A stretch of DNA of 64,000 bases from Chamaelirium japonicum (lineage: Eukaryota > Streptophyta > Magnoliopsida > Liliales > Melanthiaceae): assembly GCA_947650365.1 (NCBI GenBank), contig CANTAL010000024.1:248001-312000 (forward strand), read 5' to 3'. The first letter of the stretch is position 1, and every line of letters begins with the position of its first letter. Made by a program: the position numbers and the translations under genes. The notes under the pieces are model-generated. The model saw nothing but the letters and a program-made list of their open reading frames with translations, was not told the origin of the DNA and ran no database searches. Shown here one piece after another: positions 52,776 to 63,870 of the stretch.

Positions 52776-53170
52776 TTCGTATGATCCATTCTAATTCATT
52801 CACACAATCCATTCTAATTCATTCACACTCATACGATTTATTCTAATTCATTCGCACGAATGTATCCGTTCTAATTCATTCGTACGATCCATTCTAATTC
52901 ATTCTCACAATCTATTCTAATTCATTCGAACAATCCATTCTAAGTCATTCGTATGATCCATTCTAATTCATTCGCACGATCCATTCGCATTCACTCAAAC
53001 GATCCATTCTAATTCATTCATATGATCCATTCTAATTCATTCGCACGAATGTATCCATTCTAATTCATTCGTACGATCCATTCTAATTCATTCGTACGAT
53101 CCATTCTAATTCATTCGCACGATCCATTCTAATCCATTCTAATTCATTCGTATGTATCCATTCTAATTCA
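52776..53170 (+). repeat. 395-bp tandem duplication, copy 1
   Basis: Carries a distinctive series: CACACTCATACGATTTATTC (52824), CGCACGAATGTATCCGTTC, CTCACAATCTATTC, CGAACAATCC, TAAGTCATTCG, then CGCATTCACTCAAACG. The ATACGATTTA marker at 52831 recurs at 53226. The left limit is approximate. Confidence 0.9.
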
Positions 53171-53500
53171 TTCGTACGATCCATTCTAATTCATTCGCAC
53201 AATCCATTCTAATTCATTCACACTCATACGATTTATTCTAATTCATTCGCACGAATGTATCCGTTCTAATTCATTCGTACGATCCATTCTAATTCATTCT
53301 CACAATCTATTCTAATTCATTCGAACAATCCATTCTAAGTCATTCGTATGATCCATTCTAATTCATTCGCACGATCCATTCGCATTCACTCAAACGATCC
53401 ATTCTAATTCATTCATATGATCCATTCTAATTCATTCGCACGAATGTATCCATTCTAATTCATTCGTACGATCCATTCTAATTCATTCGTACGATCCATT
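53171..53500 (+). repeat. 395-bp tandem duplication, copy 2
   Basis: Repeats the rare combination of copy 1, including ATTTATTC, CTCACAATC and CGAACAATCC, so it is a recent tandem copy. A more diverged relative follows with its ATACGATCC marker at 53661, without the ATTTATTC and CTCACAATC changes. Older relatives with CACTCATAC lie near 13614, 32906 and 54482. Confidence 0.88.
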
Positions 53501-54511
53501 CTTACTCATTCGTACGATCCATTCTAATTCATTCGCACGATCCATTCTAATTCATTCATATAATCCATTCTACTTCTTTTGCACGAATGTATCCATTCTA
53601 ATTCATTCGTACGATCCATTCTAATTCATTCGCACAATCCATTCTAATTCATTCACACTCATACGATCCATTCTAATTCATTCGCACGAATGTATCCGTT
53701 CTAATTCATTCGTACGACCCATTCTAATTCATTCGCACAATCTATTCTAATTCATTCGAACGATCCAATGTAAGTCATTCGTATGATCCATTCTAATTCA
53801 TTCACACGATCCATTCTAATTCATTCGTACGATCCATTCTATTTCATTCGTATGACCCATTCTAATTCATAAGTACGATCCATTCTAATTCATTCGCACG
53901 ATCCATTCTAATTCATTCATACGAATCCATTCTATTTCATTCGTACGATCTATTCTATTTCATTCGTACAATCTATTCTAATTCATTCATACGATCCATT
54001 CTAATTCATTCGTACGATTCATTCTAATTCATTCGCACGCTATTCTAATTCATTCGTAGGATCCATTCTAATTCATTATTACGATCCATTCTAATTCATC
54101 CATACGATCCATTCTAATTCATTCGTACGATCCATTCTAATTCATTCGTACGATCCATGCTAATTCATTCGTACGATCCATTCTAATTCATGCGCACAAT
54201 CTATTCTAATTCATTCGCACAATCCATTCTAATTCATTCGCACGAATGTATCCATTTTAATTCATTCGTACGATCCATTCTAATTCATTCGTACGATCCA
54301 TTCTTACTCATTCGTACGATCCATTCTAATTCATTCGCACGATCCATTCTAATTCATTCATACAATCCATTCTACTTCTTTTGCACGAATGTATCCATTC
54401 TAATTCATTCGTACGATCCATTCTAATTCATTCGTACGATCCATTCTAATTCATTCGCACAATCCATTCTAATTCATTCACACTCATACGATCCATTCTA
54501 ATTCATACCGT

Positions 54512-54538
54512 ACGAATGAATTAGAATGGATCTGGATC
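54512..54538 (-). repeat. Satellite block R44 (shortest island)
   Basis: A single R unit between CATACCGTACG and CTGGATCGTGTATCC. Confidence 0.85.
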
Positions 54539-54710
54539 GTGTATCCATTCTAATTCATTCGTACGATCCATTCTAATTCCTTCGTATGATCCATTCTAAT
54601 TCATTCGCACGAATGTATCCATTCTAATTCATTCCTACGATCCATTCTAATTCATTCGTACGGTATGATTCATTCTAAACGATCCATTCTAATTCATTCG
54701 CACAATCATT
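54539..54710 (+). repeat. Satellite block F45
   Basis: GTACGGTATGATTC near 54658, followed by a broken CTAAACGATCC joint. Leaves through CACAATCATTCGTGCG. Confidence 0.89.
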
Positions 54711-55097
54711 CGTGCGAATGAATTAGAATGGATCGTATGAATGAATTAGAGTGGATACATTCGTACAAATGAATTAGAATGGATCGTACGAATGAATTAG
54801 AATGGATACATTCGTGCGAATGAATTAGAATGGATCGTATGAATGAATTAGATTGGATCGTATGAATGAATTAGAATGGATTGTATGAATTAGAATGGAT
54901 ACCTTCGTGCAAATGAAATAGAATGGATCGTACGAATGAATTAGAGTAGATTGTGCGAATGGATTAGAATGGATTATAGGATCGTACGAATGAATTAGAA
55001 TGGATCGTACGAATGAATTAGAATGGATCGTATGAATGAATTAGAATGGATCGTGCGAATGAATTAGAATGGATCGTACGAATGAAATAGAATGGAT
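54711..55097 (-). repeat. Satellite block R45
   Basis: First part of compound-repeat copy A, with GAGTGGATAC and GATTGTATGAATTAG. Confidence 0.92.
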
Positions 55098-55166
55098 TCG
55101 CACGAATGTATCCATTGTAATTCATTCGTATGATCCATTCTAATTCATTCGTACAATCCATTCTAA
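55098..55166 (+). repeat. Satellite block F46 (island)
   Basis: Three F units between TTCGCACGAATG and CTAATACGAACAAATTAG. Confidence 0.9.
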
Positions 55167-55708
55167 TACGAACAAATTAGAATGGATCGTACGAATGAAT
55201 TAGAATGGATCGTATGAATGAATTAGAATGGATCGTGCGAATGAATTAGAATGGATCGTACGAATGAATTAGAATGGATTGTATAAATGAATTAGAATGG
55301 ATCGTGCGAATGAATTAGAATGGATCGTACGAATGAAGTAGAATGGATCGTATGAATGAATTAGAATGGATCGTGCGAATGAATTAGAATGGATAGTATG
55401 AATGAATTAGAATGGATACCTTCGTGCAAATGAATTAGAATGGATCGTACGAATGAGTAAGAATGGATCGGACGAATGAAATAGAATGGATCGTATGAAT
55501 GAATTTGAATGGATCGTGCGAATGAATTAGAATGGATCGTATGAATGAATTAGAATAGATTGTGCGAATGAATTAGAATGGATCATACGAATGAATTAGA
55601 ATGGATCGTACGAATGAATTAGAATGGATCGTATGAATGAATTAGAATGGATCGTGCGAATGAATTAGAATGGATCGTACGAATGAATTAGAATGGATAC
55701 ATTCGTGC
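55167..55708 (-). repeat. Satellite block R46
   Basis: GGATAGTATG at 55391, ACCTTCGTGC, GAGTAAG. Leaves through CATTCGTGCGAATCC at 55700. Confidence 0.92.
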
Positions 55709-56243
55709 GAATCCATTCTATTTCATTCGTACGATCCATTCTAATTCATTCGTACGATCCATTCTAATTCATTCGTACGATCCATTCTAATTCATTCGTA
55801 CGATCCATGCTAATTTATTCGCACAATCTATTCTAATTCATTCATACGATCCTTTCTAATTCATTCGCACGATCCATTCTAATTCATTCGTACGATCCAT
55901 TCTTACTCATTCGTACGATCCATTCTAATTCATTTGCACGAAGGTATCCATTCTAATTCATTCGTACTATCCATTCTAATTCCTTCGTACGATCCATTCT
56001 AATTCCTTCGTACGATCCATTCTTATCGTACGATCCATTCTAATTCAATCCATTCTAATTCATTCGTACGATCCATTCTAATTCATTCGTACGATCCATT
56101 CTAATTTATTCGTACGATTCATTCTAATTCAATCCATTCTAATTCATTCGTACGATCCATTCTATTTCATTCGAACGATCCATTCTAATTCATTCGCACG
56201 ATCCATTCTAATTCATTCATACGATCCATTCTAATTCATTCGT
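55709..56243 (+). repeat. Satellite block F47
   Basis: GCACGAAGG near 55936, CTTATCGTACG at 56022, 38-bp units. Ends at a CGTACG-centred palindrome at 56243. Confidence 0.92.
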
Positions 56244-56737
56244 ACGAATGAATTAGATTGGATCGTATGAATGAATTAGAATGGATTGAATTAGAATGAA
56301 TCGTACGAATGAATTAGAATGAATCATACCGTACGAATGAATTAGAATGGATCATACGAAGAAATTAGAATGGATCGTATGAATGAATTAGAGTGGATAC
56401 ATTCGTACAAATGAATTAGAATAGATCGTACGAATGAATTAGAATGGATACATTCGTGCGAATGAATTAGAATGGATCGTATGAATGAATTAGATTGGAT
56501 CGTATGAATGAATTAGAATGGATTGTATGAATTAGAATGGATACCTTCGTGCAAATGAAATAGAATGGATCATACGAATGAATTAGAGTAGATTGTGCGA
56601 ATGGATTAGAATGGATCATAGGATCGTACGAATGAATTAGAATGGATCGTACGAATGAATTAAAATGGATCGTATGAATGAATTAGAATGGATCGTGCGA
56701 ATGAATTAGAATGGATCGTATGAATGAAATAGAATGG
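56244..56737 (-). repeat. Satellite block R47
   Basis: 38-bp unit at 56284, CATACCGTACG near 56326, then compound-repeat copy B from 56393. Confidence 0.92.
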
Positions 56738-56808
56738 ATTCGCACGAATGTATCCATTCTAATTTATTCGTACGATCCATTCTAATTCATTCGTACAATC
56801 CATTCTAA
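56738..56808 (+). repeat. Satellite block F48 (island)
   Basis: Second copy of the three-unit island ending CTAATACGAATAAATTAG. Confidence 0.9.
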
Positions 56809-57139
56809 TACGAATAAATTAGAATGGATCGTACGAAAGAATTAGAATGGATCGTATGAATGAATTAGAATGGATGGTGCGAATGAATTAGAATGGATCG
56901 TACGAATGAATTAGAATTGATTGTGCGAATGAATTAGAATGGATTGTACGAATGAATTAGAATGGATCGTACTAATGAATTAGAATGGATCGTATGAATG
57001 AATTAGAATGGATCGTGCGAACGAATTAGAATGGATCGTACGAATGAAATAGAATGGATCGTATGAATGAATGAGAATGGATCGTGCGAATGAATTAGAA
57101 TGGATAGTATGAATGAATTAGAATGGATACCTTCGTGCA
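56809..57139 (-). repeat. Satellite block R48
   Basis: GGATGGTGCG near 56874, then GGATAGTATG at 57102. Leaves through CTTCGTGCAAGTACGATCC. Confidence 0.91.
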
Positions 57140-57663
57140 AGTACGATCCATTCTAATTCATTCATACGATCCATTCTAATTCATTCGTACGATCCATTCT
57201 AATTCATTCGTACGATCCATTCTAATTTATTCGCAAAATCTATTCTAATTCATTCATACGATCCATTCTAATTCATTCGCACGATCCATTCTAATTCATT
57301 CATACGATCCATTCTATTTCATTCGTACGATCCATTCTTACTCATTCGTACGATCCATTCTAATTCATTTGCACGAAGGTTTCCATTCTAATTCATTCGT
57401 ACTATCCATTCTAATTCCTTCGTACGATCCATTCTAATTCCTTCGTACGATCCATTCTTATCGTACGATCCATTCTAATTCATTCGTACGATCCATTCTA
57501 ATTCATTCGTACGATCAATTCTAATTCATTCGTACGATTCATTCTAATTCAATCCATTCTAATTCATTCGTACGATCCATTCTATTTCATTCGCACGATC
57601 CATTCTAATTCATTCGCACGATCCATTCTAATTCATTCATACGATCTATTCTAATTCATTCGT
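57140..57663 (+). repeat. Satellite block F49
   Basis: GCACGAAGGTTTCC near 57370, CTTATCGTACG at 57457. Ends at a CGTACG-centred palindrome at 57663. Confidence 0.92.
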
Positions 57664-58158
57664 ACGAATGAATTAGAATGGATCGTATGAACGAATTAGA
57701 ATGGATTGAATTAGAATGAATCGTACGAATGAATTAGAATGAATCATACCGTACGAATGAATTAGAATGGATCATACGAAGGAATTAGAATGGATCGTAT
57801 GAATGAATTAGAGTGGATACATTCGTACAAATGAATTAGAATGGATCGTACGAATGAATTAGAATGGATACATTCGTGCGAATGAATTAGAATGGATCGT
57901 ATGAATGAATTAGATTGGATCGTATGAATGAATTAGAATGGATTGTATGAATTATAATGGATACCTTCGTGCAAATGAAATAGAATGGATCGTACAAATG
58001 AATTAGAGTAGATTGTGCGAATGGATTAGAATGGATCATAGGATCGTACGAATGAATTAGAATGGATCGTACGAATGAATTAGAATGGATCGTATGAATG
58101 AATTAGAATGGATCGTGCGAATGAATTAGAATGGATCGTACGAATGAAATAGAATGGA
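57664..58158 (-). repeat. Satellite block R49
   Basis: Third copy of the 38-bp unit + CATACCGTACG + GAGTGGATAC series. Confidence 0.92.
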
Positions 58159-58640
58159 TTCGCACGAATGTATCCATTCTAATTCATTCGTACGATCCAT
58201 TCTAATTCATTCGTACAATCCATTCTAATACGAATGAATTAGAATGGATCGTACGAATGAATTAGTATGGATCGTATGAATGAATTAGAATGGATCGTGC
58301 GAATGAATTAGAATGGATCGTACGAATGAATTAGAATGGATCGTACGAATGAATTAGAATGGATCGTACGAATGAATTAGAATGGATCGTGTGAATGAAT
58401 TAGAATGGATCGTACGAATAAAATAGAATGGATCGTATGAATGAATTAGAATGGATCGTGCGAATGAATTAGAATGGATAGTACGAATGAATTAGAATGG
58501 ATACCTTCGTGCAAATGAATTAGAATGGATCGTACGAATGAGTAAGAATGGATCGTACGAATGAAATAGAATGGATCGTATGAATGAATTAGAATGGATC
58601 GTGCGAATGAATTAGAATGAATCGTACGAATGAATTAGAA
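57813..58640. repeat. Compound higher-order repeat, copy C (partial, about 0.83 kb)
   Basis: Begins with the same GAGTGGATACATTCGTAC unit, carries the ATCATAGGATCG joint at 58036 and the F island 58159-58228 ending CTAATACGAA, and has two monomers fewer than copy B before GGATAGTACG (58476). The match ends near the GGATCC switch at 58651, so this is the truncated edge of the tandem series. Confidence 0.9.
58159..58228 (+). repeat. Satellite block F50 (island)
   Basis: Third copy of the three-unit island ending CTAATACGAATG. Confidence 0.9.
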
Positions 58641-58650
58641 TGAATTAGAA
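58229..58650 (-). repeat. Satellite block R50
   Basis: GGATAGTACG at 58476, ACCTTCGTGC, GAGTAAG. Ends GAATTAGAATGAATTAG into GGATCC. Confidence 0.92.
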
Positions 58651-60361
58651 TGGATCCATTCTAATTCCTTCGTACGATCCATTCTAATTCATTCGTAAGA
58701 TCCATTCTAATTCATTCGTACGATCCATTCTACTTCCTTCGTATGATTCATTATAATTCATTCGTACGGTATGATTCATTCGTACGATTCATTCTAATTC
58801 AATCCATTCTAATTCATTCGTACGATCCATTCTAATTCATTCGTACGATCCATTCTAATTCATTCGTACGATTCATTCTAATTCAATCCATTCTAATTCA
58901 TTCATACGATCCATTCTTACTCATTCGTACGATCCATTCTAATTCATTCGCAGGAATGAATCCATTATAATTCATTCGTATGATCCATTCTAATTCATTC
59001 GCATGAATGTATCCATTCTAATTCATTCGTACGATCCATTCTATCTCATTCGTACAATCCATTCTATTTCATTCGTGCGATCCATTCTAATTCATTCGCA
59101 TGATCCATTCTAATTCATTTGCATGATCCATTCTAATTCATTCGTACGATCGATTCTAATTCATTCATACGATCCATTCTAATTCATTCACACGAATGTA
59201 TCCATTCTAATTCATTCGTACGATCCATTCTAATTCATTTGTAGGATCCATTCTAATTCATTCATACGATCCATTCCAATTCATTCGTACGATCTATTCT
59301 ATTTCATTCGTACAATCCTTTCTTAGTCAATCGTATGATCCATTCTAATCCATTCGCACAATCTATTCTAATTCATTCGTACGATCCATTCTATTTCATT
59401 CGTACGATCCATTCTAATTCATACGATCCATTCTATTTCATTCATACGATCCATTTTAATTCATTCGCACGATCCATTCTAATTCATTCATACAATCCAT
59501 TCTAATTCATTTATACGATCCATTTTAATTCATTCGCACAATCTATTCTAATTCATTCGTACGATCAATTCTAATTCATTAGCTTGATCCATTCTAATTC
59601 ATTCGTACGATCTATTCTATTTCATTCGTACAATCCATTCTTACTCAAGCGTATGATCGATTCTAATTCATTCATATGATCCATTCTAATTCATTCGCAC
59701 GAATGTATCCATTCTAATTCATTCGTACGATCCATTCTAATTCATTCGCACGATCAATTCTAATTCATTCATACGATCCATTCTATTTCATTCGTATGAT
59801 CCATTCTTACTCATTCGTACGATCCATCCTAATTCATTTGCACGAAGGTATCCATTCTAATTCATTCGTACTATCCATTCTAATTCCTTCGTACAATCCA
59901 TTCTAATTCCTTCGTACGATCCATTCTAATTCATTCGTACGATCCATTCTAATTCCTTCGTACGATCCATTCTAATTCATTCGTACGATCCATTCTAATT
60001 CATTCGTACGATCCATTCTAATTCCTTCGTACGATCCATTCTAATTCATTCGCACGATCCATTCTTACTCATTCGTACGATCCATTCTAATTCATTCGTA
60101 CGATCCATTCTAATTCATTCGTACGATCCATTCTAATTCCTTCGTATGATCCATTCTAATTCATTCGCACGATCCATTCTCCATTCTAATTCCTTCGTAC
60201 GATCCATTCTAATTCCTTTGTATCCATTCTAATTCACTCATACGATCCATTCTAATTTATTCATACGATCCATTCTAATTCATTCGCACGATCCATTCTA
60301 ATTCATTCATACAATCCATTCTAATTCATTCGTACGATCCATTCAAATTCATTCATACATG
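58651..60361 (+). repeat. Satellite block F51
   Basis: About 1.7 kb. GTACGGTATG near 58765, two CTTAGTCAATCG/CTTACTCAAGCG series near 59322 and 59640, a GCACGAAGG unit near 59839, and an unusually dense run of CCTTCG units at 59880-60220. Confidence 0.93.
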
Positions 60362-61218
60362 TACGAATGAATTAGAATGGATACATTCGTGCGAATGAAT
60401 TAGAATGGATCGTATGAATGAATTAGATTGGATCGTATGCATGAATTAGAATGAATCGTGCGAATGAATTAGAATGGATCAAACGAATGAATTAGAATGG
60501 ATCGTACGAATGAATTAGAATGGATTGTACGAATGAATTAGAATGGATCGAACGAAGGAATTAGAATAGATCGTACGAAGAAATTAGAATGGATAGTACG
60601 AATGAATTAGAATGGATAGTACGAATGAATTAGAATGGATACCTTCGTGCAAATGAATTAGAATGGATCGTGCGAATAAATTAGAATGGATCGTGCGAAT
60701 GAATTAGAATGGATCATGCGAATGAATTAGAATGGATCGTACGAATGAATTAGAATGGATACATTCGTGCAAAAGAATTAGAATGGATTGTATGAATGAA
60801 TTAGAATGGATCGTGCGAATGAATTAGAATGGATCGTGCGAAAGAATTAGAATGGATCGTACGAATGAATTAGAATGGATCGTAAGAATGAATTAGAATG
60901 GATCGTACGAATGAATTAGAAAGGATCTTATGAATGAATTAGAATGGATCGTACGAATGAATTAAAATGGATCGTACGAAGAAATTAGAATGGATCATGC
61001 GAATGAATTAGAATAGATCATACGAATGAATTAGAATGGATCGTACGAATGAATTAGAATGGATCCATTCGTCCAAAAGAATTAGAATGGATTGTATGAA
61101 TGAATTAGAATGGATCGTTTGAGTGAATGCGAATGGATCGTGCGAATGAATTAGAATGGATTGTACGAATGAATTAGAATGGATCGTAAGAATGAATTAG
61201 AATGGATACATTCGTGCG
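60362..61218 (-). repeat. Satellite block R51
   Basis: Starts at the third ACATGTACG switch. ACCTTCGTGC near 60640, GTTTGAGTGAATGCG near 61118. Leaves through CATTCGTGCGAATCC at 61209. Confidence 0.92.
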
Positions 61219-61658
61219 AATCCATTCTATTTCATTCGTACGATCCATTCTAATTCATTCGCACGATCCATTCTAATTCATTCTTACGATCCATTCTAAT
61301 TCATTCGTATGATCCATTCTAATTCATTCGTACGATCCATTCTAATTCATTCGTACGATCCATTCTAATTCATTCGCACAATCTATTCTAATTCATTTTA
61401 ACGATCCATTCTAATTCATTCGTACGATCCATTCTAATTCATTCGCACGATCCATTCTAATTCATTCATACGATCCATTCTAATTCCTTCGTACGATCCA
61501 TTCTAATTCCTTCGTACGATCCATTCTAATTCATTCGTACGATCCATTCTAATTCATTCATACGATCCATTCTAATTCATTCGTATGATCCATTCTAATT
61601 CATTCGCACGAATGTATCCATTCTAATTCATTCGTACAATCCATTCTTACTCATTCGT
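61219..61658 (+). repeat. Satellite block F52
   Basis: Two CCTTCG units near 61486 and 61509. Leaves through CATTCGTAATGAATTAG, a joint lacking the second half of CGTACG. Confidence 0.91.
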
Positions 61659-62217
61659 AATGAATTAGAATGGATACATTCATGCAAAAGAATTAGAATG
61701 GATTGTATGAATGAATTAGAATTGATCGTGCAAATGAATTAGAATGGATTGTGCGAATGAATTAGAATGGATAACACGAATGAATTAGAATAGATCGTAC
61801 GTATGAATTAGAATGGATACATTCGTGCGAATGAATTAGAATGGATTGTATGAATGAATTAGATTGGATCGTACGAATGAATTAGAATAGATTGTATGAA
61901 TTAGAATGGATACCTTCGTGCAAATGAAATAGAATGGATCGTACGAATAAATTAGAGTAGATTGTGCGAATGGATTAGAATGGATCATACGATTGAGTAA
62001 GAATGGATTGTACGAATGAAATAGAATAGATCGTACGAATGAATTAGAATGGATCGTACGAATGAATTAGAATGGATCGTTCGAATGAATTAGAATAGAT
62101 TGTGCGAATGAATTAGAATGGATCGTACGAATGAATTAGAATGGATCGTACGAATGAATTAGAATGGATCGTGCGAATGAATTAGAATGGATCATACGAA
62201 TGAAATAGAATGGATTC
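61659..62217 (-). repeat. Satellite block R52
   Basis: GATTGTATGAATTAG near 61887, ACCTTCGTGC near 61911, GATTGAGTAAG near 61991. Leaves through TTCGTATGAATG at 62215. Confidence 0.92.
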
Positions 62218-62784
62218 GTATGAATGTATCCATTCTACTTCATTCGTACGATCCATTCTAATTCATTCGTACAATCCATTCTAATTCATTCGCTCGATCC
62301 ATTCGCATTCACTCAAACGATCCATTCTAATTCATTCATACAATCCATTCGAATTCTTTTGCACGAATGTATCCATTCTAATTCATTCGTACGATCCATT
62401 CTAATTCATTCGTATGATCTATTCTAATTCACTCGCATGATCCATTCTAATTCCTTCGTACGATCCATTTTAATTCATTCGCACGATCCATTCTAATTCA
62501 TTCATACGATCCATTCAAATTCATTCGTACGATCCATTCTAATTTCTTCGTATGATCTATTCTAATTCCTTCGTACGATCCATTCCAATTCATTCATACG
62601 ATCTATTCTAATTCTTTTCGCACGAATGTATCCATTCTAATTCATTCGTACGATCCATTCTAATTCCTTCGTACGATCCATATTCTAATTCATTCGTACG
62701 ATCCATTCTAATTTATTCGTACAATCCATTCTAATTCATTCGCACGAATGTATCCATTCTAATTCATTCGTACGATCAATTCTA
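62218..62784 (+). repeat. Satellite block F53
   Basis: CGCATTCACTCAAACG near 62303, CGATCCATATTC near 62666. Leaves through CAATTCTACGAATTAG. Confidence 0.91.
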
Positions 62785-63496
62785 CGAATTAGAATGGATC
62801 GTATGAATGAATTAGAATGGATCGTGCGAATAAATTAGAATGGATCGTATGAATGAATTAGAATAGATTGTGCGAATGAATTAGAATGGATCGTATGAAT
62901 GAATTAGAATGGATACATTCGTGCGAATGAATTAAAATGGATCATACGAATGAATTAGAATGGATCATATGAATGAATTAGAATGGATCGTACGAATGAA
63001 TTAGAATGGATACATTCATGCGAATGAATTAGAATGGATCATACGAATGAATTAGAATGGATTCATTCGTGCGAATGAATTAGAGTGGATCGTACGAATG
63101 AGTAAGAATGGATCGTACGAATGAATTAGAATGGATTGAATTAGAATGAATCGTACGAATGAATTAGAATAAATCGTACGAATGAATTAGAATGGATCGT
63201 ACGAATGAAATAGAATGGATCGTATGAATGAATTAGAATGGATCGTGCGAATGAATTAGAATGGATCGTACGAATGAATTAGAATAGATTGTGCAAATGA
63301 ATTAGAATGGATCGTGCAAATGAATTAGACTGGATCGTACGAATGAATTACAATTAATTGTGCGAATGAATTAGAATGGATCGTACGAATGAATTAGAAT
63401 GGATCATACGAATGAATTAGAATGGATCGTATGAATGAATTAGAATGGATCGTGCGAATGAATTAGAATGGATCGTACGAATGAAATAGAATGGAT
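62785..63496 (-). repeat. Satellite block R53
   Basis: 38-bp unit near 63133. A damaged unit ACAATTAATTGTGCG near 63350. Leaves through TTCGCACGAATG at 63496. Confidence 0.92.
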
Positions 63497-63870
63497 TCGC
63501 ACGAATGTATCCATTCTAATTCATTCGTAAGATCCATTCTAATTCATTCGTACAATCCATTATAATTCATTCGCACGATCCATTCTAATTCATTCATACG
63601 ATCCATTCTATTTCATTCGTACGATCCATTCTTACTCATTCGTACTATCCATTCTTACTCATTCGTACGATCCATTCTAATTCATTCGTACAACCCATTC
63701 TAATTCATTCATACGATCCATTCTAATTCATTCGCATGATCCATTCTAATTCATTCGCACGATCCATTCTAATTCATTCATACGATCCATTCTAATCCAT
63801 TCATATGATCCACTCTAATTCATTCATACGATCCATTCTAATTCATTCGTACGATCTATTCTAATTCATT
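63497..63870 (+). repeat. Satellite block F54
   Basis: CGTACTATCC and CGTACAACCC variants near 63643 and 63687. Leaves through CATTCGGATCGTGCG. Confidence 0.92.

Larger units (their letters stand above)
52293..54511 (+). repeat. Satellite block F44
   Basis: About 2.2 kb. Contains the 395-bp tandem pair and its third relative, then GTATGACCC + CATAAGTACG near 53851-53877. Leaves through AATTCATACCGTACGAATG. Confidence 0.93.
54751..56392. repeat. Compound higher-order repeat, copy A (1,642 bp)
   Basis: Phase is set at the rare GAGTGGATACATTCGTAC unit (54749, 56391, 57811). The copy contains, in order, R units with GATTGTATGAATTAG, an irregular TTATAGGATCG joint at 54974, a flip to F at 55098, a 69-bp F island ending CTAATACGAA at 55167, R units, a flip to F at 55709, the CTTATCGTACG joint at 56022 and a flip back to R at 56244. 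Markers at 54977, 55167 and 54751 are each exactly 1,642 bp from copy B. Confidence 0.93.
56393..57812. repeat. Compound higher-order repeat, copy B (1,420 bp)
   Basis: Same order of flips and markers as copy A: ATCATAGGATCG joint at 56616, F island 56738-56808 ending CTAATACGAA, then R, then F from 57140, the CTTATCGTACG joint at 57457, and the R return at 57664. It has three extra monomers before the GGATAGTATG unit, and it enters the long F segment directly after CCTTCGTGCAA. Markers are exactly 1,420 bp from copy C. Confidence 0.93.
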
